Below are positions 38,347 through 50,441 of a DNA stretch of 64,000 nucleotides, piece after piece. Numbering within the stretch: the first letter of the stretch is position 1; every line of letters starts with the position of its first letter. The stretch spans positions 30,348,188 through 30,412,187 of the forward strand of contig JBANSL010000013.1 of assembly GCA_037127255.1 (NCBI GenBank), written 5' to 3'. Both the position numbers and the translations under genes were made by a program. This DNA comes from Persicaria tinctoria. Its lineage: Eukaryota; Streptophyta; Magnoliopsida; Caryophyllales; Polygonaceae. The notes below the pieces were generated by a model. It had not been told where the DNA came from. It saw only the letters and a list, made by a program, of their open reading frames with translations, and did not search any database.

Positions 38347-39580
38347 TTTTTTTAAGGCGGATTTGCAGAAATACACAAAATTGGTATTCGGTTTCCAAAA
38401 GTATACCCATTTTCTGAGAATAGCAAAAATAGGATAGGTGGGTCATTTGTGCTAAAAAACGGGTCATTTGTGCTAAAAAATAATGAATTAAAAGAAAAGT
38501 AAAAAATATATAAAATAATGAAATATATATTAAAATAATCTTTTAATATTTTTTTCTCAGAAATTTAAAAATAATTAAACTAGTTGGATGAAAATCTCTG
38601 TCCTAGTAAGAGAATTAATAGTGACAGAAATAAAATTTGTTATTGACAGGATATAGGTTCTTTATGACAAAGCTAATAATTAATAATGACAGGATGAAGT
38701 CTATAGCAGGGAAGAGAATAAATACACGATTTTATCCATAGCATAACTAGAAATTAAAGGTATGTCCAAGATGACAAGTTATTTGTTCACAACGACAGGA
38801 GTAATGTTTATAGTGACAAGGCTGTAGGTTTACTTTGACAGGTTTGAAACTATAATCGGGGAGAGAATCGCTGAAGATACGGTAAATCATATCTTCAGGA
38901 TTATTAACCATATTTATAAAAGGATTGTCAATATATATCTTGAAACCATAATATTATCACATTGACAGGATGAATATTATCATTGACAATCCAAATATGA
39001 ACATTGACAGGATATATATGATAAAAAAAATCGGCGGGAGATTGAGTAAAGAGATAGGGCTAAGGTCGGAGGGTTGGTCGGGCTGCTCTTGTGGTCAAGC
39101 ACGGGTTAAGACAGTAGAGGCCGACGATGGAGCCGGAGCCAGAGAATGATTGCGTCGGAGAGTGAGCGATGCAGCGAAGGGTGAGGACAACGACGGAGCC
39201 GGAGAATTAGTGCGGGCTAAGGTCAGAGCGCCCGAGACTTAGGGTTGATCAGGCGGCTCTTGTGTGTTCGGGTTAGGGATTGAGATTGGGTCGGTCGGGG
39301 GCTAACGGTTAGGGATTGGGATTGGAATTTTTTTTTTTTAATTCCGGATTTTTTTATTTAATTATTTAATATAATTTAAAAATATAAGAAAAATTATAAA
39401 TACCAAAAATATTTAACTTTTTTTTTTCCTGATTTTTTGGGGTGGTGGGTAGTTTTGATAATTAAATAAAGTATTTTTCCAAATTTTCATATATTGATGC
39501 AATTATTTTCAAACCTAGGTATTTTTGCAAACTAAATATCAAAGTGGGGTATTTACTAGTAATTCCCCTTTTTTTTTTAA
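38347..39580. mobile_element. Non-autonomous MULE with ~60-bp imperfect terminal inverted repeats
   Basis: The left end (GCGGATTTGCAGAAATACAC ... GGTATTCGGTTTCCAAAAGT) and the reverse complement of the right end (GGGGAATTACTAGTAAATAC ... GATATTTAGTTTGCAAAAAT) align over about 60 bp, a typical MULE terminus. A possible 9-bp target duplication TTTTTTTAA lies at 38347-38355 and 39572-39580, but it is low complexity. The interior has no transposase. It contains a run of TGACAGGAT-type words (38620-39015) and a GC-richer block (39050-39300) that may be captured host sequence. Confidence 0.75.
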
Positions 39581-39878
39581 TAGTTGAACTTGCGTTGTGG
39601 AGTTCATTTTGGGAGATGGTGCTTTTACTATTTGCTTAATTTGTTAAGTTGGCTACATTATTGTTGCACTATGGGCATATTTATTTTGCTAAAAGGTAAA
39701 TATCACCAAGGGAATATTTTATTTGTGAATTGTGATGTACTTGGTAGGGTAAGTAATCTTGATTTCCTGAAAACGTGGATGCCTTTATCTGTTTGGGATA
39801 TATTTAAGTTTATTCATGTTGCAAAGTTTATTCATGTTGCATGGATGCGGACATCTCGACTCTCCAACCCATAATAAA
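39581..39878. other. Short intergenic stretch
   Basis: Contains a 96-codon open frame at 39584-39874 (+) with no recognisable product. The direct repeat GTTTATTCATGTTGCA lies at its end. I do not call a gene. Confidence 0.4.
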
Positions 39879-40119
39879 TACTCCCTCTGTTAATCAAAAC
39901 ATGTCGATTAATATCCACGTACACTTTTTTAGAACGATAAAAACTATATAAAATATTAATATTATTTTACATTTCTTTTTATAAATTCATACTTAATTAT
40001 AATCAGTGTGAAATTATTAAAAAATAATATTAAAGTAGTTAATATTTTATATAGTTTTTAACATCTAAAAATGTGTTCGTGAATAGTAAAACGTTATGTT
40101 TTAATTAACGGATGGAGTA
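39879..40119. mobile_element. Stowaway-type (Tc1/mariner) MITE
   Basis: TA dinucleotides at 39879-39880 and 40118-40119 flank 237 bp. The left end reads CTCCCTCTGTTAATCAAAAC. The reverse complement of the right end reads CTCCATCCGTTAATTAAAAC. The CTCCCTCYGT terminus with a TA duplication is the Stowaway signature. The interior is AT-rich and non-coding. Confidence 0.93.
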
Positions 40120-40169
40120 AGCAATTACATTGCGTAGATAAGCAAGTACTCATAATGCACTGGGGAGTA

Positions 40170-40706
40170 TGATTGGTTGTGGCGGAGCCAGGATCAAATC
40201 CAGGGGGGTGCTAAAAAAAAATTCGTAAAATATTTTTTTATACCTATTAAGAAGATTTTTATAAAAATATTGAAAAAATGCTAAAATTGTGATTTATTTA
40301 TGATATTTTTAGTTAAATAGTTGAGATAAATAAAAAATATTAGAAAAAAAAATCAAGAATAATTACTTTTAAAACAATATTGAAGGAAAACATTAAATTT
40401 AAATATGACATATCATTTTTTTATTGAAATAGTTTAGAGAAACTAAAAATATAGAAAGAAATCCCTAAATAATTATGTGGAATAAAACAAATAAAAAGTG
40501 GAGGGATTGAGATTTGAACCCAAGACCATTTAATTCCCTTCTTCACCTTTACCAATTGAGCTAGATAGCACTTCTATTTCAAATATCACTTAAAAATCTT
40601 ATATTATCTTAAATATACTAAATATATGTAAAAAAAATTATATTTTTTTTCCGACCAGGGGTGCTCTAGCACTCCGAGTACCCCAGCTCCGCCCCTGATG
40701 ATTGGT
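40170..40706. mobile_element. hAT-type MITE with GGGGCGGAGC ends
   Basis: An 8-bp target duplication TGATTGGT at 40170-40177 and 40699-40706 flanks 521 bp. The termini are TGTGGCGGAGCCAGG and (inverted) TCAGGGGCGGAGCTGGG, with a subterminal GGGGGTGCTA / GGAGTGCTAGAGCACCCC. There is no transposase. A tRNA-like sequence sits inside. Confidence 0.88.
40497..40571 (-). repeat. tRNA-like (pol III A-box/B-box) sequence inside the hAT MITE
   Basis: The - strand reads TAGCTCAATTGGTAAAGG (A-box-like, 40546-40563) followed about 30 bases later by GGTTCAAATCTC (B-box-like, 40509-40520). The acceptor stem does not pair, so this is not a working tRNA gene. It may be a tRNA relic or the head of a SINE captured by the element. 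Confidence 0.6.
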
Positions 40707-40989
40707 AAGCATAAGTGTTAATATAGTAGGTTGTTATTAAGGTGAAAATCCGTTTCAAGAAAAAAATATCTGATCCGGTTAATAAGGTGAAAATCGGTTG
40801 ATACTTGATAACTTGTTATACTTATAGATAAATTGTTTTTCTCTAACTTATGTCATAAAGATATAATTAAGTTATCTAAAAATAGTAATTATCTCTTAGG
40901 TTTGATTGATTTTTAGCTTTTTAAAAAAGATATTTATTTTTGGATTTATCCATTTCATTTCAGATTTTTCTTTAGGACTTATAGTATGC

Positions 40990-41695
40990 CATGGGAGACA
41001 TAGACGAATTTAGGCGGGGGCACGCGGGAGCATACGCCCCCCCATCACCCGACTAATCAACTATATTTGTTATGCGTGTCGATAGCTTCGTTTTGACATA
41101 TTATAAGCCTGAATCCGATAAACGAGTAAAAAGTTATGCCCGTTTGAAAGTTAAACACAGATTAATTGTTTCAAATGTCTTTTAATAAAACATGATTCTT
41201 TTATATTTTACTTAATTTGATATTTCGGCAATATACTTCAACCAAAGAGCTTCTAAATAAAGGGTTATATTACTAAATTCGATAATTATATAAGAAATTA
41301 TGCAATTTCAAAGTTTGTATATGTTGTTACACGTTATTGCATGCTAACAGAACAAGTTGCATATTAACTTTTTAGGTTTCAAATGATATATTTTTTAGAC
41401 GAAAAAAATGTTGTTATCGATTAAAACGATATCATTTTTTCGTTTAAAGAGAAAAAAAAATATAACTACTACTGACGCAATTTTAAATTAAAACATCGTC
41501 ATTTTGAACAAAAAAGCATTGTGTTTTGAACTAAAAAAAACGTTGTTTAAACTAAAATATCATCGTTTAATCTAAAATATCATAGTTTTGGTTCACTAAA
41601 TTATAAAAAAAAATTATCGAATAGTGAATCAATATTTTGTATAAAACTTCGTCCCTCCTTCGATAAATTTCTGACTCCGTCCCTGATTAGAGACT
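40990..41695. mobile_element. Probable small non-autonomous DNA element
   Basis: The left edge GACGAATTTAGGCGGGGGC and the inverted right edge CAGGGACGGAGTCAGAAATT resemble the paired ends of common plant MITEs. The interior includes a run of AACGTTGT / TATCATCGTTT words. No exact target duplication was found, so the limits are approximate. Confidence 0.45.
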
Positions 41696-42611
41696 AAGGG
41701 TATATCTTAAATAACCGTAGTACTGAAGTCCGTTGAGACTCATAATTGGGGGTCATGTGTACGAACACTTGAGCGCTACATAAACCAAGTAATGTTCCAT
41801 CTTAAAACCAATCAGTAATTGGAGAAGTACCGCTAATTTCTTATTCATTTATATTTTCAATGTGGGTTCTCTTTACTCTCTTCACATATCTCAATACGTC
41901 GATACTCGATATAATTGTTTGAGACAAATAATTGTGCATGAGTTGAAGAAACTATAAACCGATAGGCCACGTGGTTTGCTTTGTAATTATTTAATGTGTA
42001 CCAATCCACGACCTTCTATACCATAAATAATTGAGTGTTAGTTGGGCAACTAATAACATTATTGTCATACTAAGAAACTCCACTAATTCAGGTAATTACT
42101 TTAACTGCCCGGTCCCACCACTGAATTTGGATCTCACCTTAATGGCCACATCTATATTTTTGGGGTTAGTAAGTATGATAATGGTAGGCTCAGTGGATCT
42201 AGATTTCTCTTAAAATGTAAGAATTCGATATAACAAATAAAACATTGTTCGGTAAACTGAGAGTCTGTAAGAAATGGAAGATTGTTAACAGTCATGAAAC
42301 AACTTGTCCAAAACAAAATCAAGAAAGAGGAGATACAAAAACAAAAACACAATGAAGGCAGAGCGCCGAAATTAAAGAAGGAAAGAGAAATGTGCTGAAA
42401 AATGCAGCACTGTCGAGTGCAGATCAATAAGACGCACTCGTTCAGGAAAAACAAGAATGAGAATAGCTCAACTGCTTGATGCACAATTTGATTTCTAACA
42501 ACTTAAAATGTTAATTTATGATAACTAGTTAGTTGGAACAAAGTAGTTTTTATTTTTTGAAAAAATAATAATTCTAAAACAATATTGTATAGAGTAAGTC
42601 TCAGGAAGTAA
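41696..42611. other. Unassigned intergenic stretch
   Basis: No gene recognised. It lies where the rest of the 3' LTR of the following Copia element would be expected but shows no similarity to it. Confidence 0.45.
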
Positions 42612-42662
42612 AATTATAATGAGTAATAACCACTAATAATGAGAGCTAAATATCTCAATACA
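42612..42662 (-). repeat. Truncated 3' LTR of Copia element 3
   Basis: About 50 bp match 46533-46583. The remaining ~300 bp have been lost. Confidence 0.8.
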
Positions 42663-42668
42663 CTCTCC

Positions 42669-45600
42669 TCAATTTGGACTTGGGAGAGAATTCACAAGTC
42701 CCAACTTGGCATGGAAAAATCTGTTATGATCTTCACCAAGAGCCTTGGTCATAATATCAGCAATCTGAAGGCCTCTTCTCACATGAGTGGTTTTGATGAA
42801 GCCTTTCAACACTTTCTCTCTAATAAAATGGCAATCAACCTTAATGTGCTTTGTGCGCTCGTGAAAAACTGAATTGGCTGCAATGTAGATAGCTGATTTG
42901 TTGTCACTGTATAGAGGAATTGGCAATGGACAAGATACACTCATCTCCTCTAAAATTCCAAACAACCAAACAAGCTCACTTGATGTCTTAGACATGCTTC
43001 TATATTCAGACTCTGTTGAGGATTGAGAAACAGTTTGTTGTTTCTTTGTCTTCCATGACACCAAGGATTGCCCAAAAAGCACACGGTATCATGTAAGAGA
43101 ACGTGCACTGTATGCACAGCTAGCCCAATCTGCATCACAACACCCGGTCAATCCATAATCTTCATCTCTTTTAAGAAGCAAACCACATTTATAGTTCTTG
43201 CTAAATATCTAATGACATGCATAGCAACATCCATGTGAGGTTTCCTTGGACAACTCATAAACTGACTCAAATGCTGGATTGAGTATGATAGGTCAGGCCT
43301 CGTTAGGTTCAGAAACAGTGACCTCCCAATGAGCCTTATGTACTTCTCTGGTTCTGCTACTAAGGCACCTTCATTTGTGCTTAGTTTGAGCCCTCTTGGC
43401 ATAGGAAACCCACTTGGCTTAGAACCTGCCATTCCACAGTTGTCAATGATATCCAATATGTATTTCCTTTGGTGCAAGGAAATACCCTCATCTTATCTTG
43501 TAATTTCGAGGTCTAAGAAAAACCTTGCCAAACCAAGATCCTTTATGGTGTAGGCCCGGTGAAGAGCTCTCTTTACTGAACTGATTTTCTCCTCATCATC
43601 TCCAGTGATTATCAAATCATCGACATAGACCAATGACATGATTTGTCCCTTAGAAACATCCATAATGAACAAATAATAGTCATTCTTTGATTGCTTAAAG
43701 CCAAAATTCACCATGAACTGAGTTAACAAAATTTTGTTTTGACTCCAAATCATACAATTTATATGCCTTCTGGGCATGAGGGTACCCAAAAAACACACAC
43801 TTTCTCCCTTTGGGAGAAAATTTATCTCTAATTGAATGCTTCATAGAAGCAAAACACAGGCATCCAATAATTCTCAACTCCTCCTAAGCTGGTTTCTTCC
43901 CAAACAACACCTCATAAGGTGATTTCCAGTTCAACACTGCAGTGGGCAACTTATTGATGACATGTGTAGCTGACAGTACACATTCACTCCAAAACTTGAT
44001 AAGCAAATTTGCATGAATCCTCATGGATCTAGCAATCTCTATCAAGTTTTTGTGCTTCCTCTCCACCCTCCCATTTTGTTGAGGAGTGTAGGGTGCACTT
44101 TTCTAGTGAACTATCCCTTTTGACTCAAAAAATTCAAGACAATCTCTTTGAACTATCTTTGTCCCATTGTCACTTCTTATGCACTTGATCCTCTTTCCAA
44201 ACTAAGTATCTGCATACATCACAAAATTTCTAACACACTTGAACACTTCTAGCTTATCTCTTAGCAAGAAGGTCCAAGTGGCTCTACTGTGGTCATCCAC
44301 GATAGTCAAGAAATACCTAGCACCTGAGATGCTAATGGTCCCATAAGGACCCCACAGATCAACATGTATTAGATCAAAAATATCATTTGCAATAGACTTG
44401 CTCAGCTGAAATTGTAACCTGTGATGTTTGGCTAAACTGCAAGTATCACATGATATATCATCCATATCATAACCATTCATAAAATCTAAGTGCTTTGGTT
44501 TTGAAACAGAAGAGTGCCCAAGTCTGGCATGCTGAATATCAAAACCTACTCTAGCTGAAGCAAAAACATATTGGGTATGCCCAATGCTATTGACAACTTA
44601 TTTATTCTGATCATCTTCTCCATCTCCTTGTAAAATTCTGTATAGACCACCTCTTCTGTATCCTCTGAGCAAAATCTCCTCACATCCAGGGCCCTGTAAC
44701 ATACAAGCATCTCGGTCAAAAGCTGCCTTAAAATCTGATTTTTCAACCCGTTTTCCAACAGATAACAAGTTGTGCTTGAATCCTGGCACATAAAGGACAT
44801 TCTGGAGAATGATGTCCTTAGACAACAACACCCTTTCTGATTCAGTAACATGTATGATGTGGCCATCAGGTAAGCCAACATAAAAGGGATGTGAAAGTCT
44901 CTTCTTATCATAAAGAAGTGACTCATTGTTGACCATGTGATCACTGGCCCCAGTGCCTATGATCCATTCCATCTCATTTTCTTTCTTAGATACTGAATTA
45001 ACAGTTGCAAAACAACTTATACCTGCAAAGTTCACTGAAGAACCATTGTCTACTACATTCTTCCCTTTCATCATCCTGCAAACTTCCTGGCAAACAACAT
45101 TCACTAAGCCCTTGTCAAAACCTGTATCAGGGCCTCCTTTCTGTGATCTGTCCTCCTCAAGGGGATTATCCTGTTCATGTGCTCCAGCATTGTTAGCCGA
45201 GCTCCTGCTTGCACCCTTGTTTCCTTGGTGCCATTCTGGATATCCATGTAACTTCCAACACTGAGCCATGAGATGTCCTTTCATGTTGCAGAAATTACAC
45301 CTTCTATTTCCTTTATCAGACTTGTCTCCTCTCTCATAACCATCCTTTCTGAAATCCTTCCTCTCAAAGGTTCCATTTCCTTGTTGCTGCTGAGGCTTAG
45401 AGAAAGTCCTGCTTCCCTTCTTGTTCACACTCAGTGCACTCGAGTCTTGAGTAATACTGGTGTTGTTGCATCCCCTCTGAGAATAAACTTGAGTTACTAG
45501 ATAGTAAGCTCTCTTGAGGTTAGACATAGGATCTGTAGACAAAATCTGATTTCTAACTGGCTCATAGTAGTCAATCAAACCCATCAAAAACTTCATAAGC

Positions 45601-46172
45601 CTATTCCTCATTTCAATATCAACCATCTTCTTTTGTAGCTCACACCTACAATTTACAATTCCCCCACATGTGCATACAGGAATTGCTTCTAGCACCTGAA
45701 GCTGATCCCATATCACCTTCAACTTGTTAAAATAATCTACAACAGATAAGCCCTCCTGAGCAATCATGTTAAGTTTCTTCTTGAGTTGAAAAATGAGAGG
45801 ATCATTAGATTGTCCATATCTATCGGCTATTTCATCCCATAACTACTTAGTTGACTCAACATATATGAAACTTTCCTTAATAGGATTTGTCATAGAGTTT
45901 AAGAGCCAACACCTAACCATGTAGTCAGCCCTCATCCATTTCTGAGCCTCAGGAGAACCAACAGGCACAGGTTTCACACACGACCCATCTATGAATCCTA
46001 ATTTGTTTTTGGCTCCTACAGCCATAGTCACTCCCCTTATCCATGGTAAGAAATTGATCCCAACAAACACAGTGGTAACAAGCTGAGACCCGGGGTGGTC
46101 TGAATTAGCTAAAAATAAGGGATCATTGAAGTTACCTTGCAGATCTGTTGTAGAACCAGAATTGTTACTCAT
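42669..46172 (-). pseudogene. Copia gag-pol remnant, element 3
   Basis: Gag starts at MSNNSGSTTDLQGNF (46172). The zinc knuckle is CNFCNMKGHLMAQC. Protease-like EWIIGTGASDHMVNNES, GAG-pre-integrase HARLGHSS, integrase core VDLWGPYGT, RSDNGTK and TPQQNGRVERKHK follow. The same frame is broken by in-frame stops, including 45843-45845, 44598-44600, 44202-44204 and others. Near 43735 the integrase C-terminus (KLYDLESKQN) runs directly into RT (FGFKQSKNDYYLF), so the N-terminal half of RT with its first catalytic Asp is deleted. The VYVDDLIITG box and the RNase H (STESEYRSMSK) remain. Dead copy. Confidence 0.9.
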
Positions 46173-46230
46173 CCTGGTTACGACGACGACATAAGCGAGC
46201 AAAATGATCGAGCCTGCTGCTTTGATACCA

Positions 46231-46583
46231 TGTAAAGGGAATCCCTTGATCCGAGATCTGGCTACTGCAACACCAGATTCACCTAAAAACCAGGCACAGA
46301 ACTGCAATAATTGCAGGAAAATGAATGACGAATGGAAAGGGAGGCAATGGCACACTAGGGTTGCTGGCAGCTAGAATATGCTCTATCTGTTGCTCATTCA
46401 GGGAAGGAAAAACAAGGTTTAAATAGTCCATACATTGGGACACATGGCAATGCCTTATTGGCTACTAGCAAGAGGACAAAAAACACAGAAAATCAGGGGC
46501 TAACAACCCGAATAAGACAAGCTAACAACCTTAATAATAATGATTAATGACCACTAATAATGAGAGCTAAATATCTCCATACC
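46231..46583 (-). repeat. 5' LTR of Copia element 3
   Basis: Bounded on the internal side by the primer-binding site. The outer end shares AGAGCTAAATATCTC with the 3' LTR remnant. The outer boundary is uncertain by a few bases. Confidence 0.8.
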
Positions 46584-46681
46584 CTGACATGAAAAAACTT
46601 GTAGCATAGATAAAGATCACATGGTTCAAGTGCCTCATTTGTTGCCAATTATGAAAAAAATGAATCCCTGATTTTGAAACT

Positions 46682-47771
46682 CTTGTTAAAGAATTTTTTT
46701 CCGAAATATTCACAAAAAAATAGATATTTAACAAAAAATTCACGCTTTCAAAGTATTTATCAAAATATTCATTTTTGTCAGGACATTCAGAAAAACGCGG
46801 GATGAAACCGCGTTTTATGTATAAAATAAAACGCGGTCTTAAACCGCGTCTTATATTAAAAAAAATCTCCCACTTTAATAAAATATTTAACAAATTTAAT
46901 AATTAAAAAAAAACATAAACCGCGGTTTATTAGAAAAGTTACTGTACATTCATCCCTTTCAAGCTTCCTCCATGGCTGGCAGTGGCGAGAGCTTGGCTGC
47001 CCGAATTCCTCCGCCAGTTGCTTCGCCTCCTTCCAGCGACTCCTCCCACCCTCCACCGCCGCCTGCAACTCTCCTCCTTCGCCTTCGACCTCGTCGTCGA
47101 CCCCCAATTTGAAACTGGAATCCCAATTCGCCGCTTCCTATCGGCCCCTCTGTCACCGAGGTTGGTTCTATTCGAAATTGGTGTTCGATTTGAAACCCTT
47201 AGTCGCAATATATTCTATTTCCTAAGATAGTCGACGATTATGTATAAAAAATCAGATTGGGTGTTGGCCCCTCCCTCGATTTGAAATTGGGTGTCAGCGG
47301 TGAGGAAATCGAGGTCCGAGGCGAAAGAAGAGAGTTACTGGAGGTGGTGAAGGGTGGGAGGAGTTGCTGGAAGGAAGCAAAGCCATTGGCGGACGAATTT
47401 CAGAAACGGAACTCTCGGGTCTCGGCAATGGAGGAAGCGTGAAGAGGATGAACGCTTTTTCTAATAAACCGCGATTTGAACCGGCGGTTTATGTGTTTTT
47501 TTTTTCCCAAAACCATCTTCTAACTTTTTTAATTACGTGGAATTTTTTTTTTACATAAAAACGCAGTTTAAGTCCGCGTTTCTTTCATTTATTTTTTCTT
47601 CATCTTTCCCTCTAATTTCATATTTCATTTTATACCTAAGACGCGGTTTCATACCGCGTTTTTCTGTCCCTCCTGACAAAAATAAATATTTTGGTAAATA
47701 GTTTGAAACCGTAAATATTTTGTTAAATATTTTATTTTTCATGAATATTTTGGAAAAAAATTCCTTGTTAA
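46682..47771. mobile_element. Foldback-type MULE: near-complete 1.07-kb palindrome
   Basis: The left arm (46690-~47210) and right arm (~47230-47763) are inverted copies. Examples: GAATTTTTTTCC at the tips, ATTTTTGTCAGGA, AAAAACGCGG[GT]ATGAAACCGCG, ACATAAACCGC and the GC-rich block around CTTCCTCCATTGCC-type sequence. The flanks carry CTTGTTAA at 46682-46689 and 47764-47771 (8 of a likely 9 bp). There is no transposase. The GC-rich inner part gives overlapping open frames in both arms that I regard as incidental. A transcript could fold into a ~500-bp hairpin. Confidence 0.85.
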
Positions 47772-49236
47772 GGCTATTAATTTGGGGAATGAAACTAAAC
47801 TTTCTATGGAACAGAGCAAGCCCAACAGTTTTTGCAAAAATTCTCTAAAACAGAGATCAAAATACCAAAATCTCTAAAAAAATTACACTCCAACCTCAAC
47901 AGCTTCTCTATTATACATATAATAAATACATTTATTAAGAAAATGGTTTTTCACCATTACAAATTCCACACTATGAATATCAACAACTATACATATGTAT
48001 GGAAGCAATTTCAATCTACTAGTATAAAAATTAAAGGCAACAACCATGGCAGATCATGTAAGGCAGCAACTAATTTCAATCAACTCTAAATATGTGGCAA
48101 CAACATACCATGATAGCAACATGACCCTAAAATCAGGAGCCATGAAACACTAAAATCTACCAATTCCATCATAAATCAAATTTCAAATTCACAGTATGAA
48201 CGTACTAATTTCATTTATACAGACGCAAGATACCAAACATGACAGATGTTTGACCAAAAGATAAAGAGCACAATAAAATCCGAACACCACCCGAACACAT
48301 TCAGGAGCACTAGATCAGACAATTGAAAGCAATAGATGCAAAAATTAAACTAATCGAATGAACACAACGTACAGCTAATCTAATGAACAAACGAAGCAAC
48401 TAAATTAGACTTTGATGGATGAAAATCGAATTGAGCAAACCCTAAAAATCGAATTTGAATGAAAATCGAATTAGGAACAAAACTCTCTCGGCAAGGGCTT
48501 CGTTCTCTCAATAATGGTTGCTCGATGAATCCCAATCGAGCAGTGGCAACGTCAACGCACGATGACATAACTTAGATGGAAATCTACTCAACTTCGCTTG
48601 CATCGCCCTAGCTCTTCGCCGCTTGCAATCGATCAGTGATGAGTTCCTGCTTAATTACCTTGATCGGTGACAGACGACTCGCTCTGCTCTACTCAACTTC
48701 GACGAAAATCAGCGCTTGCATCTCCCTCACTCTGCCCAAGTTCCCTCTCTCTCCCAACATCATTTACTATTTAGCGGAGGATTGAGTTGCTGTAAATATA
48801 GAGGAAATTTTCTTCTCTCTCCTGTTTTCTCTATTTTAGAGATTCATATACATATGCTGTTGGACCGAAAAAATCATCTTTTCCTCTAAATTTTTTAATT
48901 TTTTCTAAAATGCAGATGCTGTTGAGGTTGCTCTAAGAACTAACTTTCCACTTGTTACTGATTAGGGAAAGGTAATGGGTAAAAGAGTGAATCTACTCTG
49001 TATTTAGTAGACATATGTGATGTCTATTATTTTGAATATTTACCATGTCAAAAAAATAAAATAAAATAAAGTAAATACCGGTTTCCCTTATCTCAACTGT
49101 CACAGTGTCGCCCCATCGTTGAACACTAGATATGCCATCATATGGAGGTGTGGCAGTTAGTTGACAATGGCAGGGATATGGTCTCCATGTATGTATACAC
49201 AAGTGCTATCGAAAGCCATTGAATTTGAATGTAACA
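47772..49236. other. Intergenic stretch with a possible small DNA element (47814-48933)
   Basis: GAGCAAGCCCAACAG at 47814 and inverted GAGCAACCTCAACAGC ending at 48933 could be terminal inverted repeats of a 1.1-kb element. No convincing target duplication was found. Inside, 48400-48780 has CG-richer, gene-leader-like sequence (AAACCCTAAAAATCG), possibly captured. No coding region is supported. Confidence 0.4.
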
Positions 49237-50441
49237 TGAAGAATTGAGTACTTAAAGTAATTAACAGTAAGAGACATATACTCTAGAAGGGGGGTTGAAT
49301 AGAGTATGAACGCTTTTCGCAAAGTCGTGTAGAGCAATCAACTTCAAGGGCTGAATAGTGAGTTTCAAGGCCTTGAACTCAATCTCAAGATCTTGAACAA
49401 ACTTTTCGTGCCTTGCTAGTTCTGCAATGAAATCAGACGTTAAAAACAGACAGAACAAATAAATAAATAACACAGGACTTGTTAACGAGATTCGGCTCTA
49501 AACCAGCCTACGTCCCCGCCTAGGGTTATCCAACCCGTAGGATTCAACAACTTGTATTCCTCTTTCCTTATGGATCCTAATAGCTCACCGAGAAGCCTCT
49601 CTCCTATACAATTGCAATCTAGTACAACTCAGATCCCTTAGAGTCCTAGACCAATCTAGAAGAGCCCCACCTCTCTCAGCTATCTAGTACAACCCAAGAT
49701 ACAGAGGAATAAAAGTCCCCTTCGTCACACCGAAGTGTGATACGTTTGAGTATATGATATTCTTAGTATAAGAGGGATTGAATTTAAACTATGAAGCTCA
49801 AGACTTCCTAACTCTCAAAGATGATAAATAGAATACAGAATAGAGAGAGAAAGAAAGCAAATAAAATCAGCAATGGCGTCTGTAGACTCGAAAGCTCTTT
49901 GATGCGCAGAGACGGCTTGGCGAAGGTGTGTCTTTGAACGTTCTTCTCCTTCTGTTTTATAGCAGAGAGCCCCAACGGATTGCTGATTTTTTATCTCTCC
50001 AAATCTTCAGAAGTTGTAATAGAAATTTAAACGTTGAATATGGAGATCTTCTGTTGCCGAGACTTCCTAGCGTTTGAAATTGAAATTGCTGCCATTGAGA
50101 CTTCTTGGACGAGAATATATATATATATATATATATATAGAATCTCACGTACAAAATATTCAAATCAAAAGCAATTCAAATACAAATCTTACGTAACTAC
50201 CTTTGACCAAAATCTTTAAAAACCAAATCAACTCATCCGAAAATATATATATAGATCACGTAAGCTTTCCATGTTGCATCCAAATACTTTAAAATTCAAA
50301 TTAATAAAAAATCAAATCAAATACCAAATCTCACGTAAGCCACATTTAAAATATTTAGCACATTGGCCTAATTAAAATATATACTCCGTAGCACATATAA
50401 TTTTGTGAGCTAAATAAATATCTTCCGAGAATAATAAATCA
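49237..50441 (-). repeat. LTR copy 1 (1205 bp, with internal deletion)
   Basis: Matches 50580-~51450 and ~52810-53120. The missing part is replaced by a TA run at ~50118-50139. Contains the word TGTTTTATAGCAGAGAGCCC shared with copy 2. Confidence 0.9.

Larger units (their letters stand above)
42612..46583 (-). mobile_element. Copia element 3, decayed, with truncated 3' LTR
   Basis: The 5' LTR at 46231-46583 adjoins a tRNA-Met-type primer-binding site (TGGTATCAAAGC on the - strand, 46219-46230). On the other side only ~50 bp of the 3' LTR survive (42612-42662; AATGAGAGCTAAATATCTC shared). Gag through RNase H are recognisable on the - strand with many stops and one large deletion between integrase and RT. 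The gag opening (NDPLFLANSDHPGSQLVT) is close to that of Copia element 2, so the two are related families. Confidence 0.92.

Noticed and set aside
40497..40571. A functional tRNA gene
   Set aside because: A- and B-box-like words are present but the acceptor stem does not pair.
46939..47442. Overlapping ORFs on both strands around 47.1 kb
   Set aside because: They fall in the two GC-rich inner arms of the palindrome and mirror each other; no protein family fits.
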